Shown here in pieces: positions 7,659 through 15,401 of a stretch of DNA of 43,674 nucleotides (position 1 is its first letter; each line of letters opens with the position of its first letter). The DNA is from Bifidobacterium breve (GTDB lineage: Bacteria > Acidobacteriota > Vicinamibacteria > Vicinamibacterales > CAVVIG01), in assembly GCA_943328785.2 (NCBI GenBank), contig CALQBJ020000004.1:1-43674 (forward strand). Direction: 5' to 3'. A program made the translations under genes and the position numbers. The notes under the pieces are model-generated. The model saw only the letters and a program-made list of their open reading frames with translations, was not told the origin of the DNA and made no database searches.

Positions 7659-8650
7659 GACCGAACCGCCGTTTCGTCGTACGACTCAGACAGGATGGCG
7701 CTGGCCAGCAGCACCGGCGTGGCCCGCTCGAGGTCTTCGGGCACGCACTGGCCTGTCGTGATGTAGGAGATGGGAATCCCCCGCTCCCGCAGCAGGCTGC
7801 TGAGCGGCGCCAGTGAATCGCTCTCATCGAGCTTGGTGATGACGACGCGTGTCGGCCGGGCCTCGGCGTAGGTGTCGAAGATGCGCCGGGCGCTCGACAC
7901 ACTGGTGTCCGCGGCCAGCACCAGGTGCGTGCGGACGCTGCGGTGCCGCGCCAGCGCGTTCAGTTGCTCGGCCACCGAGCCATCCTTCGGCGAGCGGCCG
8001 GCGGTGTCGACGAGCACGGTGTGGCGGGCGCCGGAGAGGGCCCGGTCGAGTTCCTCGGAGGTGCGTGCCACCGTGAAGGTCGACCCGATGATGTCGGCGT
8101 AGGTGCGCAGTTGCTCGACCGCGCCGGCGCGGAAGCCGTCGGCCGCGATCATCCCGAGCGCCCGGCCGTGCGCGGCCCGCTCTCGCGCCGCGATCTTCGC
8201 AATCGTCGTGGTCTTGCCGACGCCGGGCGGTCCGATGAAGACCTCGGCGCGAGCGAATTGGTCCGCCGCCGCGGTGAGCGGCGTCACTTCGTCGACCAGC
8301 GCCCTGAACAGGCGGCTGGCCGTGGCGCCGCGGCGCATCGACTCGGGGATGCCGCGGACGATGTCCGCCGCCATCGGCTGGTCGAGACCGCTCGCGACGA
8401 GGCGGGCCACCAGGGCCTCCCCCTCGCGGTCGATGACGGGTGGCCGACGTTCCTCGGGCAATGGTCGGGGGGCCGACACGTCCTGAGCGAGGGCCGCCGT
8501 GAGCTGAACCTCGCGGGCGCCGAGCAGGCCGCGCAGCCCGGGGGCCGGCACCATCTCGGTTTTCAGCACGAAGGCGTCGGGGCCAAGGGTTTCGCGAGCC
8601 TCCCGAAGAGCCTCGCGCACAGTAGATTGACGGAATGTCTTCAGCTGCAT
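7655..8650 (-). CDS. flhF: Flagellar biosynthesis GTPase FlhF
   Basis: FlhF is an SRP-type GTPase that sets where the flagellum is built, often at a pole. The 331-residue protein begins MQLKTFRQSTVREALREARE (B-domain), then a short proline-rich linker and an N domain. The G domain shows FIGPPGVGKTTTIAKIAAR (G1), DGFRAGAVEQLRTYADII (G2), VLVDTAGRSPKDG (G3) and TKLDESDSLAPL (G4), and closes with PISYITTGQCVPEDLERA. It is encoded immediately after flhA (3-nt gap) and overlaps flhG, which fits a single translation-coupled flhA-flhF-flhG unit. Confidence 0.95.
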   Translation of the reverse strand: MQLKTFRQSTVREALREARETLGPDAFVLKTEMVPAPGLRGLLGAREVQLTAALAQDVSAPRPLPEERRPPVIDREGEALVARLVASGLDQPMAADIVRGIPESMRRGATASRLFRALVDEVTPLTAAADQFARAEVFIGPPGVGKTTTIAKIAARERAAHGRALGMIAADGFRAGAVEQLRTYADIIGSTFTVARTSEELDRALSGARHTVLVDTAGRSPKDGSVAEQLNALARHRSVRTHLVLAADTSVSSARRIFDTYAEARPTRVVITKLDESDSLAPLSSLLRERGIPISYITTGQCVPEDLERATPVLLASAILSESYDETAVRS

Positions 8651-8653
8651 GAC

Positions 8654-10714
8654 TCAGTCAAGGGTCGCCAGTGCCGCAATGTTGATCTGGGCCGGAATCT
8701 CGTTGTGCGACAGCACCCCGAGGTGCGGAAGCACCCGTGAGAAGAGACGCCACAGGTGCGGCCGCAGCGCTGGTGAGCACAAGAGCACGGGCTGTGCCAC
8801 TGCGCTGGCGAAGACGTCGGCGATGCGCGAGGCCAGCCGCTGTGCCTGCGTCGGGTCGATGGCCAGCACGCTCCCCTGATCGGTGCGGACGACCGCCTGC
8901 AGTAACCGCTCTTCGAGCGTCGGCGACAGCGCGATGACCGGCACCTCGCCCTTCTCGTTCTGGAACGGTCGGCAGATCGCGCGGCCCATGGCGGCGCGCA
9001 CGGCCTCGGTCAGCTGGTCCTGGTCCTTGGTGACCATCGCCGCATCGGCGAAGGCTTCGAGGATGGTCGTCAGGTCGCGCACCGATACCCGCTCGCGGAG
9101 CAACTGCCGCAGGATGCGCTGGACGTCGCCGATGGAGGCGAGCTTGGGAATGAGTTCCTCGACCAGCTTCGGCGAGGTCAGGGCGACGCGGTCCACCAGT
9201 TCCTTGGTCTGCTGACGGCTCAGCAGGTCGGGCAGGAAGGCACGGATGGTTTCGGACAGGTGCGTCGACAGTGCGGTGGTCGGGTCGACCACCGTGAAGC
9301 CGGCGGCGGCCGCCTTCTCGCGCTGGTCCTGGCCGACCCAGGTGGCCGGCAGGCCGAACGCCGGTTCACGCGTCTGCACGCCGTCGAGCGATACGCCGAC
9401 GCCACCAGGGTTGATGGCCAGCAGGCGCTCCGCATACAGCTCGCCCCGCGCCACTTCGACCCCCTTCACCAGGATGGCGTAGGCGCGCGGCGGCAGTTGG
9501 AGGTTGTCGGCCACGTGCACCGACGGCACGACGATGCCGGTCTCGTTCGCCACCTGACGGCGGATGGCACGCACGCGGTTCAGCAGCGTGCCGCCCTGCT
9601 TCTCGTCGACGAGCGACACGAGCGCATAGCCCACCTCCACCGCCAGCGCGTCGACCGTCGTCGTGGCGTCGAGCGCATCGGGCGACGGCGCCGATGCGGC
9701 CGCGCTCTGAGCGGCCACATCGCCCTCCACCGCCGGTCCACCGGCCGCTGCCTTGTTCGCATACGCGGCTGCCGCCAGCAGTCCCGCGACCACCAGGAAC
9801 GAGAACTTCGGCAGGCCGGGGATGAGCGCGAGGCCGACGAGCACAGCGGCGGCGACGGCCAGCGGACGGGCGCGCGCCAGCAACTGCACCGCGACGTCTT
9901 CGCCGAGATTCGACTCGGAGGCGGCGCGGGTGGTGATGAGACCACCTGACATCGAGACGAGCAGCGCGGGAATGGCCGTCACCAGTCCTTCACCGACCGT
10001 CAGAATGGTGTAGTTCTGCGCGGCGGTGGCGGCGTCCATGTTGTGCTGGACGATGCCGATGATGAGCCCGGCGACGATATTGACACCGGTGATGAGGATG
10101 GCGGCCAGCGCGTCGCGCTGGGTGAAGCGGATCGCACCGTCCATCGAGCCGTAGAAGTCGGCTTCACGCCGCACCCGCTCGCGACGCTGCCTCGCTTCCT
10201 TGTCGTCGATGATGCCGGCGTTGAGGTCGGCGTCGATCGCCATCTGCCGGCCGGGCATCGCGTCGAGGGTGAACCTGGCCGTCACTTCCGAGATGCGGAC
10301 GGCGCCGTGGTTGATCACCAGGAACTGGATCGCGATCAACACGAGGAACACGACGATGCCGACGACGAAGTTGCCGCCGACGACAAACTGGCCGAAGGCC
10401 ATGATGACGTGCCCGGCCGCATCAACGCCGTCCTGGCCGTTCATCAGGATCAGACGGGTCGACGCCACGTTCAGCGAGAGCCTGATCAGGGTGAGCAGCA
10501 GGAGCAGCGACGGAAAGACCGAGAACTCGACGGGCTGCCGGATGTAGATCACCGTCAGCAGCAACACGACCGAGAGGCCGATGTCGACCGACAGCAGCAG
10601 GTCGAGGATGAGCGGCGGCAGCGGCACAATCATCAGCAGCACCACCGCCATGACGGCGATGGGGGCCAGCAACTGCGCGCCGGGGCGTGCGGTGGGTGCG
10701 TGTTCTGTGCTCAT
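8654..10714 (-). CDS. flhA: Flagellar export gate protein FlhA
   Basis: FlhA forms the nonameric export gate of the flagellar type III secretion system. The 686-residue protein has about eight N-terminal membrane helices with the FHIPEP-family segments VEFSVFPSLLLLLTLIRLSL, NVASTRLIL and AVRISEVTARFTLDAMPGRQ. The cytosolic domain starts near residue 340 and includes LLSRQQTKELVDRVALTSPK and ILRQLLRERVSVRDLTTILE, typical of the C-terminal substrate-docking ring. Length and order (flhB-flhA-flhF) match the family. Confidence 0.97.
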   Translation of the reverse strand: MSTEHAPTARPGAQLLAPIAVMAVVLLMIVPLPPLILDLLLSVDIGLSVVLLLTVIYIRQPVEFSVFPSLLLLLTLIRLSLNVASTRLILMNGQDGVDAAGHVIMAFGQFVVGGNFVVGIVVFLVLIAIQFLVINHGAVRISEVTARFTLDAMPGRQMAIDADLNAGIIDDKEARQRRERVRREADFYGSMDGAIRFTQRDALAAILITGVNIVAGLIIGIVQHNMDAATAAQNYTILTVGEGLVTAIPALLVSMSGGLITTRAASESNLGEDVAVQLLARARPLAVAAAVLVGLALIPGLPKFSFLVVAGLLAAAAYANKAAAGGPAVEGDVAAQSAAASAPSPDALDATTTVDALAVEVGYALVSLVDEKQGGTLLNRVRAIRRQVANETGIVVPSVHVADNLQLPPRAYAILVKGVEVARGELYAERLLAINPGGVGVSLDGVQTREPAFGLPATWVGQDQREKAAAAGFTVVDPTTALSTHLSETIRAFLPDLLSRQQTKELVDRVALTSPKLVEELIPKLASIGDVQRILRQLLRERVSVRDLTTILEAFADAAMVTKDQDQLTEAVRAAMGRAICRPFQNEKGEVPVIALSPTLEERLLQAVVRTDQGSVLAIDPTQAQRLASRIADVFASAVAQPVLLCSPALRPHLWRLFSRVLPHLGVLSHNEIPAQINIAALATLD

Positions 10715-10723
10715 GACGACGGC

Positions 10724-11797
10724 CTACAGCACCAGCTCCCTGATGCGAACGAGATACGCGAGAACTTCCGCGACCGCCCCGAACAGCGGCCCGGGAATGA
10801 CCTCACCGATTTCGGCGCTCTTGTAGAGCGCCTGCGCGAGCGGCACGTTCTCGACCATCGGGATCCCCTTCTCGCGGGCGATGGCCTTGATGCGCTGCGC
10901 CATGTAATCGGCGCCCTTGGCGATGACGATCGGGGCGGCCATGGTGGCGCGGTGATACTGCAGCGCGACGGCGAAGTGGGTCGGGTTGGTCACCACCACC
11001 GTGGCGGTCTCGACCGACTTCAGCATGCGGCGCTTGCTCATCTCGCGCTGGATCTGGCGCACGCGAGCCTTGAGCTGGGGCGAGCCTTCGGAGGAGCGCG
11101 CTTCGTCGCGGACCTCCTGCTTGGTCATCTTCAGCTGCGACGTCGTCTTCCACTTCTCGACGAGGAAGTCGGCGACACCCAGCACCATCATCGCGAGGGC
11201 GCCCTGCCACAGCAGCTGCCGTACTGATTCCCAGCCGAAGCGAGCGGCTTCGGCCGGCGCCATGCGCGCCACCATGCCGCCGTCGTGCAACTGCGCGTCG
11301 ATGATCTTCCAGGTGATCGTCGAAAGGACCGTGACGGCGATGAACGCCTTCAGGAACTCCATGCCGCCGTGCGACGGCTTCAGCCGCTGCAGCCCCTTCG
11401 AGGGGCTCAGCCTGGTGAAGTCCCACTTCAGCGACTCGGTGGCGAAGTTGAACCCGGTCTGCCCGACGGTGGTCAGCACGCCAACGGCGGCGGCAATGCA
11501 GAGGAGCGGCCCGACCGCCACGGCCATCATGCCGCCGTCGGCGAGGATGGCCTGCGTCAGTTCGCCCGGCGAGATCGCCTGGAGCGGGTGGTCGCCGATG
11601 CGCTGCAGGCCGAGCACCATCCGGTTGGCCATCCGCATGACGATCGACGGTCCCCAGGCGCCGAGCGCCAGCGTCAGTGCCAGCGACGAAATCGCCGTGC
11701 TGAGATCGCGGCTGCGCGCCACCTGACCGCGCTGGCGCGCGTCCTTGATGCGCTTCTGCGAGGGTTGTTCTGTTTTTTCGCCCTGTTCGTCAGCCAT
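10724..11797 (-). CDS. flhB: Flagellar export switch protein FlhB
   Basis: FlhB switches export from rod/hook to filament substrates through self-cleavage. The 357-residue protein starts with the conserved GEKTEQPSQKRIKDARQRGQ and SRDLSTAISSL, followed by four membrane helices. The autocleavage motif NPTH begins at residue 271, within VVVTNPTHFAVALQY, and the C-terminal domain continues VIAKGADYMAQRIKAIAREK and PMVENVPLAQALYKSAEIGE. All residues needed for cleavage are present. It lies 9 nt before flhA in transcription order. Confidence 0.97.
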   Translation of the reverse strand: MADEQGEKTEQPSQKRIKDARQRGQVARSRDLSTAISSLALTLALGAWGPSIVMRMANRMVLGLQRIGDHPLQAISPGELTQAILADGGMMAVAVGPLLCIAAAVGVLTTVGQTGFNFATESLKWDFTRLSPSKGLQRLKPSHGGMEFLKAFIAVTVLSTITWKIIDAQLHDGGMVARMAPAEAARFGWESVRQLLWQGALAMMVLGVADFLVEKWKTTSQLKMTKQEVRDEARSSEGSPQLKARVRQIQREMSKRRMLKSVETATVVVTNPTHFAVALQYHRATMAAPIVIAKGADYMAQRIKAIAREKGIPMVENVPLAQALYKSAEIGEVIPGPLFGAVAEVLAYLVRIRELVL

Positions 11798-11807
11798 CCT
11801 CGGTCCG

Positions 11808-12566
11808 TCAGCGGAAGGCCACGGCGGCGCGCATGCCCGCTTCGAGGGAGGGCGTGATGTAGCGCGCCACCAGGCCTGGCGCCATAGCGAGAATCGAGGC
11901 GACGACCAACAGGCCGATCACGATGCGCAGCGGTTGCGACACCACCATCAGGTTGATGCCGGGGGCGGCGCGCGCGATCAGGCCGAGCGCCATCTCGACC
12001 ACGAGCAGAACGAGGATGAGCGGCATCGCCAGGCGGACGCCGAGTACGAAGATGATGCCGAGCATGCCGGTGACCGCGGCCACCAACGAGCCGTCAACCC
12101 GGCCGAGGCCGAGCGGAATCTGCGTGTACGAGGCGGCGACCGCCCGCAGCAGCATGTGATGCCCGTTCAGCATGAAGAAGGTGATCAGCGCCAGGTTGGC
12201 GTACAGCGCGGCGAACATCGAGTTCCGGACGCCGCTCTGTGGGTCGACGATCGAGCCGTAAGAGAAGCCGAGCTGAAAGCTCGTGAGGTGACCCGCGAAT
12301 TCCGCACCGGCAATCAGCGCGCGGATGCCGAACGCGATCGACAGCCCGACGGCCATCTCGCGCGTGACGACCAGCGCCAGGTCGATGAGCCCGACGCTGA
12401 CCGGCACGGCAATCACCGGCGTGAGGGCGAGCGTGAACAGCAGCGTGAGACCGAGCCGTACGGGCATCGGCGCGTACGCCGCGCCAAAGGGCGGCGCCGC
12501 CGCGATCAGCATGCCTGGGCGCACGAGCAGCAGCCCGAAGCGCACCAGCGGCTCGAACTCGCTCAC
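11808..12566 (-). CDS. fliR: Flagellar export protein FliR
   Basis: FliR is part of the FliPQR export channel. The 252-residue, very hydrophobic protein has about six membrane spans and conserved FliR stretches: LLVRPGMLIAAAPPFGAA near the N-terminus, FGIRALIAGAEFAGHLTSFQ and the following SIVDPQSGVRNSMFAALYA in the centre. The start overlaps the fliQ stop by 4 nt. It completes the order fliP-fliQ-fliR-flhB. Confidence 0.95.
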   Translation of the reverse strand: MSEFEPLVRFGLLLVRPGMLIAAAPPFGAAYAPMPVRLGLTLLFTLALTPVIAVPVSVGLIDLALVVTREMAVGLSIAFGIRALIAGAEFAGHLTSFQLGFSYGSIVDPQSGVRNSMFAALYANLALITFFMLNGHHMLLRAVAASYTQIPLGLGRVDGSLVAAVTGMLGIIFVLGVRLAMPLILVLLVVEMALGLIARAAPGINLMVVSQPLRIVIGLLVVASILAMAPGLVARYITPSLEAGMRAAVAFR

Positions 12567-12832
12567 CGCACCAGCTCCGGCAACCGGTGAATGAGCCCGG
12601 CCGAGAACCCGGTCACCACACGGAGCATCCAGGGGAACGTCAGGGCGAACACCGCGAAGATGGCCGCGGCGCGCGGGATGAACGCCAGCACGTTGTCCTG
12701 GATGGAGGTGACCGTCTGGAAGACGCTGACCAGCACACCGGCCAGCAGACCTGCGGCGAGCATCGGCAGGGTGACGATCACCGCTGTCTCGATGGCCTGC
12801 CGCACGATTCCGACAATGAGCGCTTCAGACAT
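12563..12832 (-). CDS. fliQ: Flagellar export protein FliQ
   Basis: FliQ is a small two-helix subunit of the FliPQR export channel. The 89-residue protein matches the family length and shows AIETAVIVTLPMLAAGLLAG, LVSVFQTVTSIQDNVLAFIP and FALTFPWMLRVVTGF, with the conserved Q-T-x-x-Q motif. It lies 8 nt after fliP and overlaps fliR by 4 nt. Confidence 0.96.
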   Translation of the reverse strand: MSEALIVGIVRQAIETAVIVTLPMLAAGLLAGVLVSVFQTVTSIQDNVLAFIPRAAAIFAVFALTFPWMLRVVTGFSAGLIHRLPELVR

Positions 12833-12840
12833 GACGGACC

Positions 12841-13587
12841 TCAGGCGAAGCTGCGCACGATGGAGCCGACGATCAGGTTCCAGCCGTCGATCATCACGAA
12901 CAGCAGGACCTTGAACGGCAGCGAGATCATCGCGGGCGGGAGCTGCATCATGCCCATCGAGAGCAGCGTCGTGGAGACGATGAGGTCGATGAGCAGGAAC
13001 GGGATGAACAGGAAGAAACCCATCTGGAAGCCGGTCTTCAGCTCCGAGATGGCGTAGGCCGGAATGACCACGCGCATCGGCAGGTCACTCGGAGTGTTGG
13101 GACGGGGCAACCGCGCCAGATCGACGAACAGCGCGAGGTCGGCCTGCCGCGTCTGCTTGAGCATGAAGTCGCGAACCGGCGGCGCCCCGGCCTCGAGCGC
13201 CTGCATCACATCGATCTTGCCGGCGATGGCGGGCTGCACCGCGAGCACGTTCACGCGGTCGGCGACCGGCGCCATGATGAACGCGGTGAGAAAAAGTGTG
13301 AGGCCGACCAGCATCTGGTTGGACGGCACTTCCTGCGTGCCGAGGGCCTGCCTCAAGAAATGGAAGACAATGGCGATTCTAGTAAAAGACGTCATGATGA
13401 CGAGCGCCGCCGGCACGAACGACAGCAACGTCAACAGGAGCACGATCTGCAGCGGTGCCGACACGGTGCCGACGCCGTCGATCCGGAGATTCATCTGGCC
13501 GGCCGGGTCCTGCGCGAACACGGCCGCCGACGACAGCAGCAGCATTGCCGCCACGACGAGCACGACCCGGCGAGTACGAACCGTCAT
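12841..13587 (-). CDS. fliP: Flagellar export protein FliP
   Basis: FliP is the main subunit of the FliPQR export channel. The 248-residue protein has a cleavable signal peptide (residues 1-25, ending SSAAVFA) and the family motifs LLTLLSFVPAALVIMTSFTR, IVFHFLRQALGTQEVPSNQM and VVIPAYAISELKTGFQMGFF, ending with LPFKVLLFVMIDGWNLIVGS. The start overlaps the fliO stop by 4 nt. Length is typical. Confidence 0.97.
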   Translation of the reverse strand: MTVRTRRVVLVVAAMLLLSSAAVFAQDPAGQMNLRIDGVGTVSAPLQIVLLLTLLSFVPAALVIMTSFTRIAIVFHFLRQALGTQEVPSNQMLVGLTLFLTAFIMAPVADRVNVLAVQPAIAGKIDVMQALEAGAPPVRDFMLKQTRQADLALFVDLARLPRPNTPSDLPMRVVIPAYAISELKTGFQMGFFLFIPFLLIDLIVSTTLLSMGMMQLPPAMISLPFKVLLFVMIDGWNLIVGSIVRSFA

Positions 13588-13931
13588 GACCGCGGCTCCG
13601 CGAGCGAGGCGTCCAGCCGGTCGCCGAACGCCGGAGGTGCGGCGGTGAGCTCGGTGACGAGCGCAATGCTCTGCGGCGTCAGCCCGAGCAGCAGGCGGCG
13701 TCCCTCGACCGACACCACGACCAGCGTGCGGCGTTCCCCGAGCGCCACCGCTGTTTCGACGACGATCGGCAGCGCGCCGCGCCGCAGGGTGTTGGTCCGC
13801 TTCAGCGCCCAGGCCGCGCCGGCCAGAAGCGCCAGCACGACGAAGACCGACAGGTAGGCCTGTCCCGAGATCGAGGGTCCCCCGCCGACGAGCGCCTCAG
13901 CCTGGCTGAGCGCCACCACCTGCAGGCTCAT
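13584..13931 (-). CDS. fliO: Flagellar export assembly protein FliO
   Basis: FliO is the small membrane protein that helps FliP assemble. The ATG at 13931 overlaps the fliN stop (ATGA) and gives 115 residues; a longer upstream extension only reads through the neighbouring gene out of frame. One membrane helix is visible (about 27-43, YLSVFVVLALLAGAAWAL), followed by the cytosolic SpoA-adjacent region ALGERRTLVVVSVEGRRLLL and GLTPQSIALVTEL, which matches the FliO core. Position between fliN and fliP is classical. Confidence 0.88.
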   Translation of the reverse strand: MSLQVVALSQAEALVGGGPSISGQAYLSVFVVLALLAGAAWALKRTNTLRRGALPIVVETAVALGERRTLVVVSVEGRRLLLGLTPQSIALVTELTAAPPAFGDRLDASLAEPRS

Positions 13932-14239
13932 GACACCTCCACGCCAACGGGCGGCACGATGTGCGTGACGCGGAGCGCGGCAGCGTTGTCCACCACCACC
14001 ACTTCCCCGGTCGCCAGCGTCACGCCGTGCACGCGGATGCTGAGGTCGCCGCCCGCTGGCTCGACGAGCTTCACGACGTACTGGGGCTGGAGTGTCAGAC
14101 ACTCGCGCAGCGTGAGGACGCCGGTGCCGATGATGACATCCACCTGACAGCGGATGTCCTGCAGCGGCGTCGTCAGGTCGGGCGCCTCGAGCACCTGCGC
14201 CGGCTCAGTACTGGATGACGAAGTCGGAGAAGAGGACAT
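13928..14239 (-). CDS. fliN: Flagellar motor switch protein FliN (short form)
   Basis: A 103-residue SpoA-domain protein with a Ser/Thr-rich N-terminus, then DIRCQVDVIIGTGVLTLREC, LVEPAGGDLSIRVHGVTLAT and GEVVVVDNAAALRVTHIVPP, the compact FliN fold that forms the base of the C-ring. Its start lies 35 nt inside the end of fliL, so the true start could be a little downstream, although no other ATG is available. It is one of two FliN-like genes in the window; this copy is in the canonical fliL-fliN-fliO position. Confidence 0.87.
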   Translation of the reverse strand: MSSSPTSSSSTEPAQVLEAPDLTTPLQDIRCQVDVIIGTGVLTLRECLTLQPQYVVKLVEPAGGDLSIRVHGVTLATGEVVVVDNAAALRVTHIVPPVGVEVS

Positions 14240-14690
14240 CGACCACCTCGATCTCTTTCAGGGCTGCCGAGACTTTTTCCTTGAGCGCCGCGCGGAGTTC
14301 GGCCTTGCCTTCCACCGACCCGAGATGTCCGGAGGTCTGCTCCGTGAGCGCATTCACGATGGCGGAGCGGGCGCCCATCATCAGCACCGGCTTCTCCTCG
14401 AACTCCTTGGCCTCCACTTCGTCCTCGACCACGAGCTGGATCGAGGCGCGCAGGAAGCGCTGGTTCCCCTCGTCCGCCAGGTTGACGACGAACGGCTCCA
14501 TCTTCACGAGCCCGTGTTCGCTCAACTTCTTCTCCACCACAACGGCTGGACCCTTGTTGCGCAGGAAGAACCAGGCACCGCCGCCGGCGGCACCGGCCGC
14601 CAGCACCGCGATGGCCACGATCATCATCACAGGCGATTTCTTCTTCCCGGTAGCTCCGGCTGCGGCTGGCGTTGGGTCGCTCATGGACAT
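14205..14690 (-). CDS. fliL: Flagellar basal body-associated protein FliL
   Basis: FliL is an inner-membrane protein that supports stator function at the basal body. The 161-residue protein (ATG at 14690, with an equally possible ATG at 14684) has a short Lys-rich cytosolic start, one membrane helix at about 22-44 (MMIVAIAVLAAGAAGGGAWF), and a periplasmic domain with HGLVKMEPFVVNLADEGNQR, FLRASIQLVVEDEVEAKEFE and a C-terminal VVDVLFSDFVIQY. It is the first gene after the sigma-54 promoter at 14732-14747. Confidence 0.93.
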   Translation of the reverse strand: MSMSDPTPAAAGATGKKKSPVMMIVAIAVLAAGAAGGGAWFFLRNKGPAVVVEKKLSEHGLVKMEPFVVNLADEGNQRFLRASIQLVVEDEVEAKEFEEKPVLMMGARSAIVNALTEQTSGHLGSVEGKAELRAALKEKVSAALKEIEVVDVLFSDFVIQY

Positions 14691-14731
14691 TCTGTAAAAA
14701 GTGGCGCCATCAGTGGCGACACCCATGCGGG

Positions 14732-14747
14732 AGCAAGCCGGGTGCCC
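14732..14747 (-). promoter_or_regulatory. Sigma-54 (-24/-12) promoter for the fliL operon
   Basis: On the minus strand the sequence reads GGGCACCCGGCTTGCT, with GG and GC separated by exactly 10 nt and matching the sigma-54 consensus TGGCACG-N4-TTGCW except at the outer bases. Predicted start of transcription is near 14721, about 30 nt before fliL. The -24 and -12 hexamers are nearly the same as those of the flgB promoter at 25206-25221. Confidence 0.75.
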
Positions 14748-14851
14748 GCGACAACCGCGGAAATGCTCAGGATTTCGAGAGGGGAGACTGAAGCAGGAGG
14801 TCGGGGCGCCGGACGCGGTGACGGCGCAGCGACAGGGCAGGGGCGGCGGGT

Positions 14852-14876
14852 GGAGGCTGGACAGGGTCCAACCTCC
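14852..14876 (-). terminator. Hairpin after the EF-hand gene, possible terminator
   Basis: On the minus strand an 11-bp stem (GGAGGTTGGAC pairing with GTCCAGCCTCC, one G-U pair) with a 3-nt loop begins 9 nt after the stop of the EF-hand gene and lies upstream of the fliL promoter. There is no following T-run, so it may act as a weak terminator, a pause or an mRNA 3' stabiliser rather than a classical intrinsic terminator. Confidence 0.45.
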
Positions 14877-14885
14877 GTCATTCAA

Positions 14886-15392
14886 CTACGTCGTCGGCAG
14901 CCATTGCCAGCGGGCGTCGGGGTCGCCCACCGAGAAGATGACGTCGACCGAGCCGAAGCCGTCGCCGAAGTCGATCGTGTCGTCGCCGGTGACCTTCGCG
15001 GTGCCCCCCTTCGCGTTGAGGTGGTCGACGACCGCCTGCAGGTTGCCGCTGGTCGGTGGCAGCGAGAGGTCCTGCACGGCGCGTCCGAAGGTGTACTTGG
15101 TGGTGACGTGCGACGGGTCGTTCAACTTGCCGAGGTCGAAGCCCGGAATCGGGTCGTAGTTGGTGCGGGGGGTGACCGCGGCGGCGTTCGCCGACACCGG
15201 CCTCATCAGCGGCGCCGTGTTGGCGGTGCCGGTCGACCCCATCTTCTGCTGGAGCCCGCCGAGCAGTGACGTCAGGAACGTGCCGAACTCGTCCTTCGAG
15301 AGCTGGCCGTCCTTGTTCGCGTCGACGCGGTCCATGAGGCCGGTGATCAGCTGGCCGACATCCGGCGTGCTTCCGATGCTGTTGATAGACAT
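14886..15392 (-). CDS. EF-hand calcium-binding-like protein of the flagellar operon
   Basis: A 168-residue protein with one canonical EF-hand loop at residues 24-35 (DANKDGQLSKDE, with acidic or polar ligands at positions 1, 3, 5, 9 and 12). A low-complexity Thr/Ala/Asn linker follows, and then a C-terminal domain of about 80 residues containing KYTFGRAVQDL, AVVDHLNAKGGTAKVTGDD and TIDFGDGFGSVDVIF. No signal peptide is seen. It is tucked between fliK (9-nt gap) and the fliL promoter, so it is co-transcribed with hook genes. Calcium binding is inferred from the loop. The function is unknown; an export-system substrate or a hook-stage regulator are possibilities. Confidence 0.8.
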   Translation of the reverse strand: MSINSIGSTPDVGQLITGLMDRVDANKDGQLSKDEFGTFLTSLLGGLQQKMGSTGTANTAPLMRPVSANAAAVTPRTNYDPIPGFDLGKLNDPSHVTTKYTFGRAVQDLSLPPTSGNLQAVVDHLNAKGGTAKVTGDDTIDFGDGFGSVDVIFSVGDPDARWQWLPTT

Positions 15393-15401
15393 GCGTTCCT
15401 C

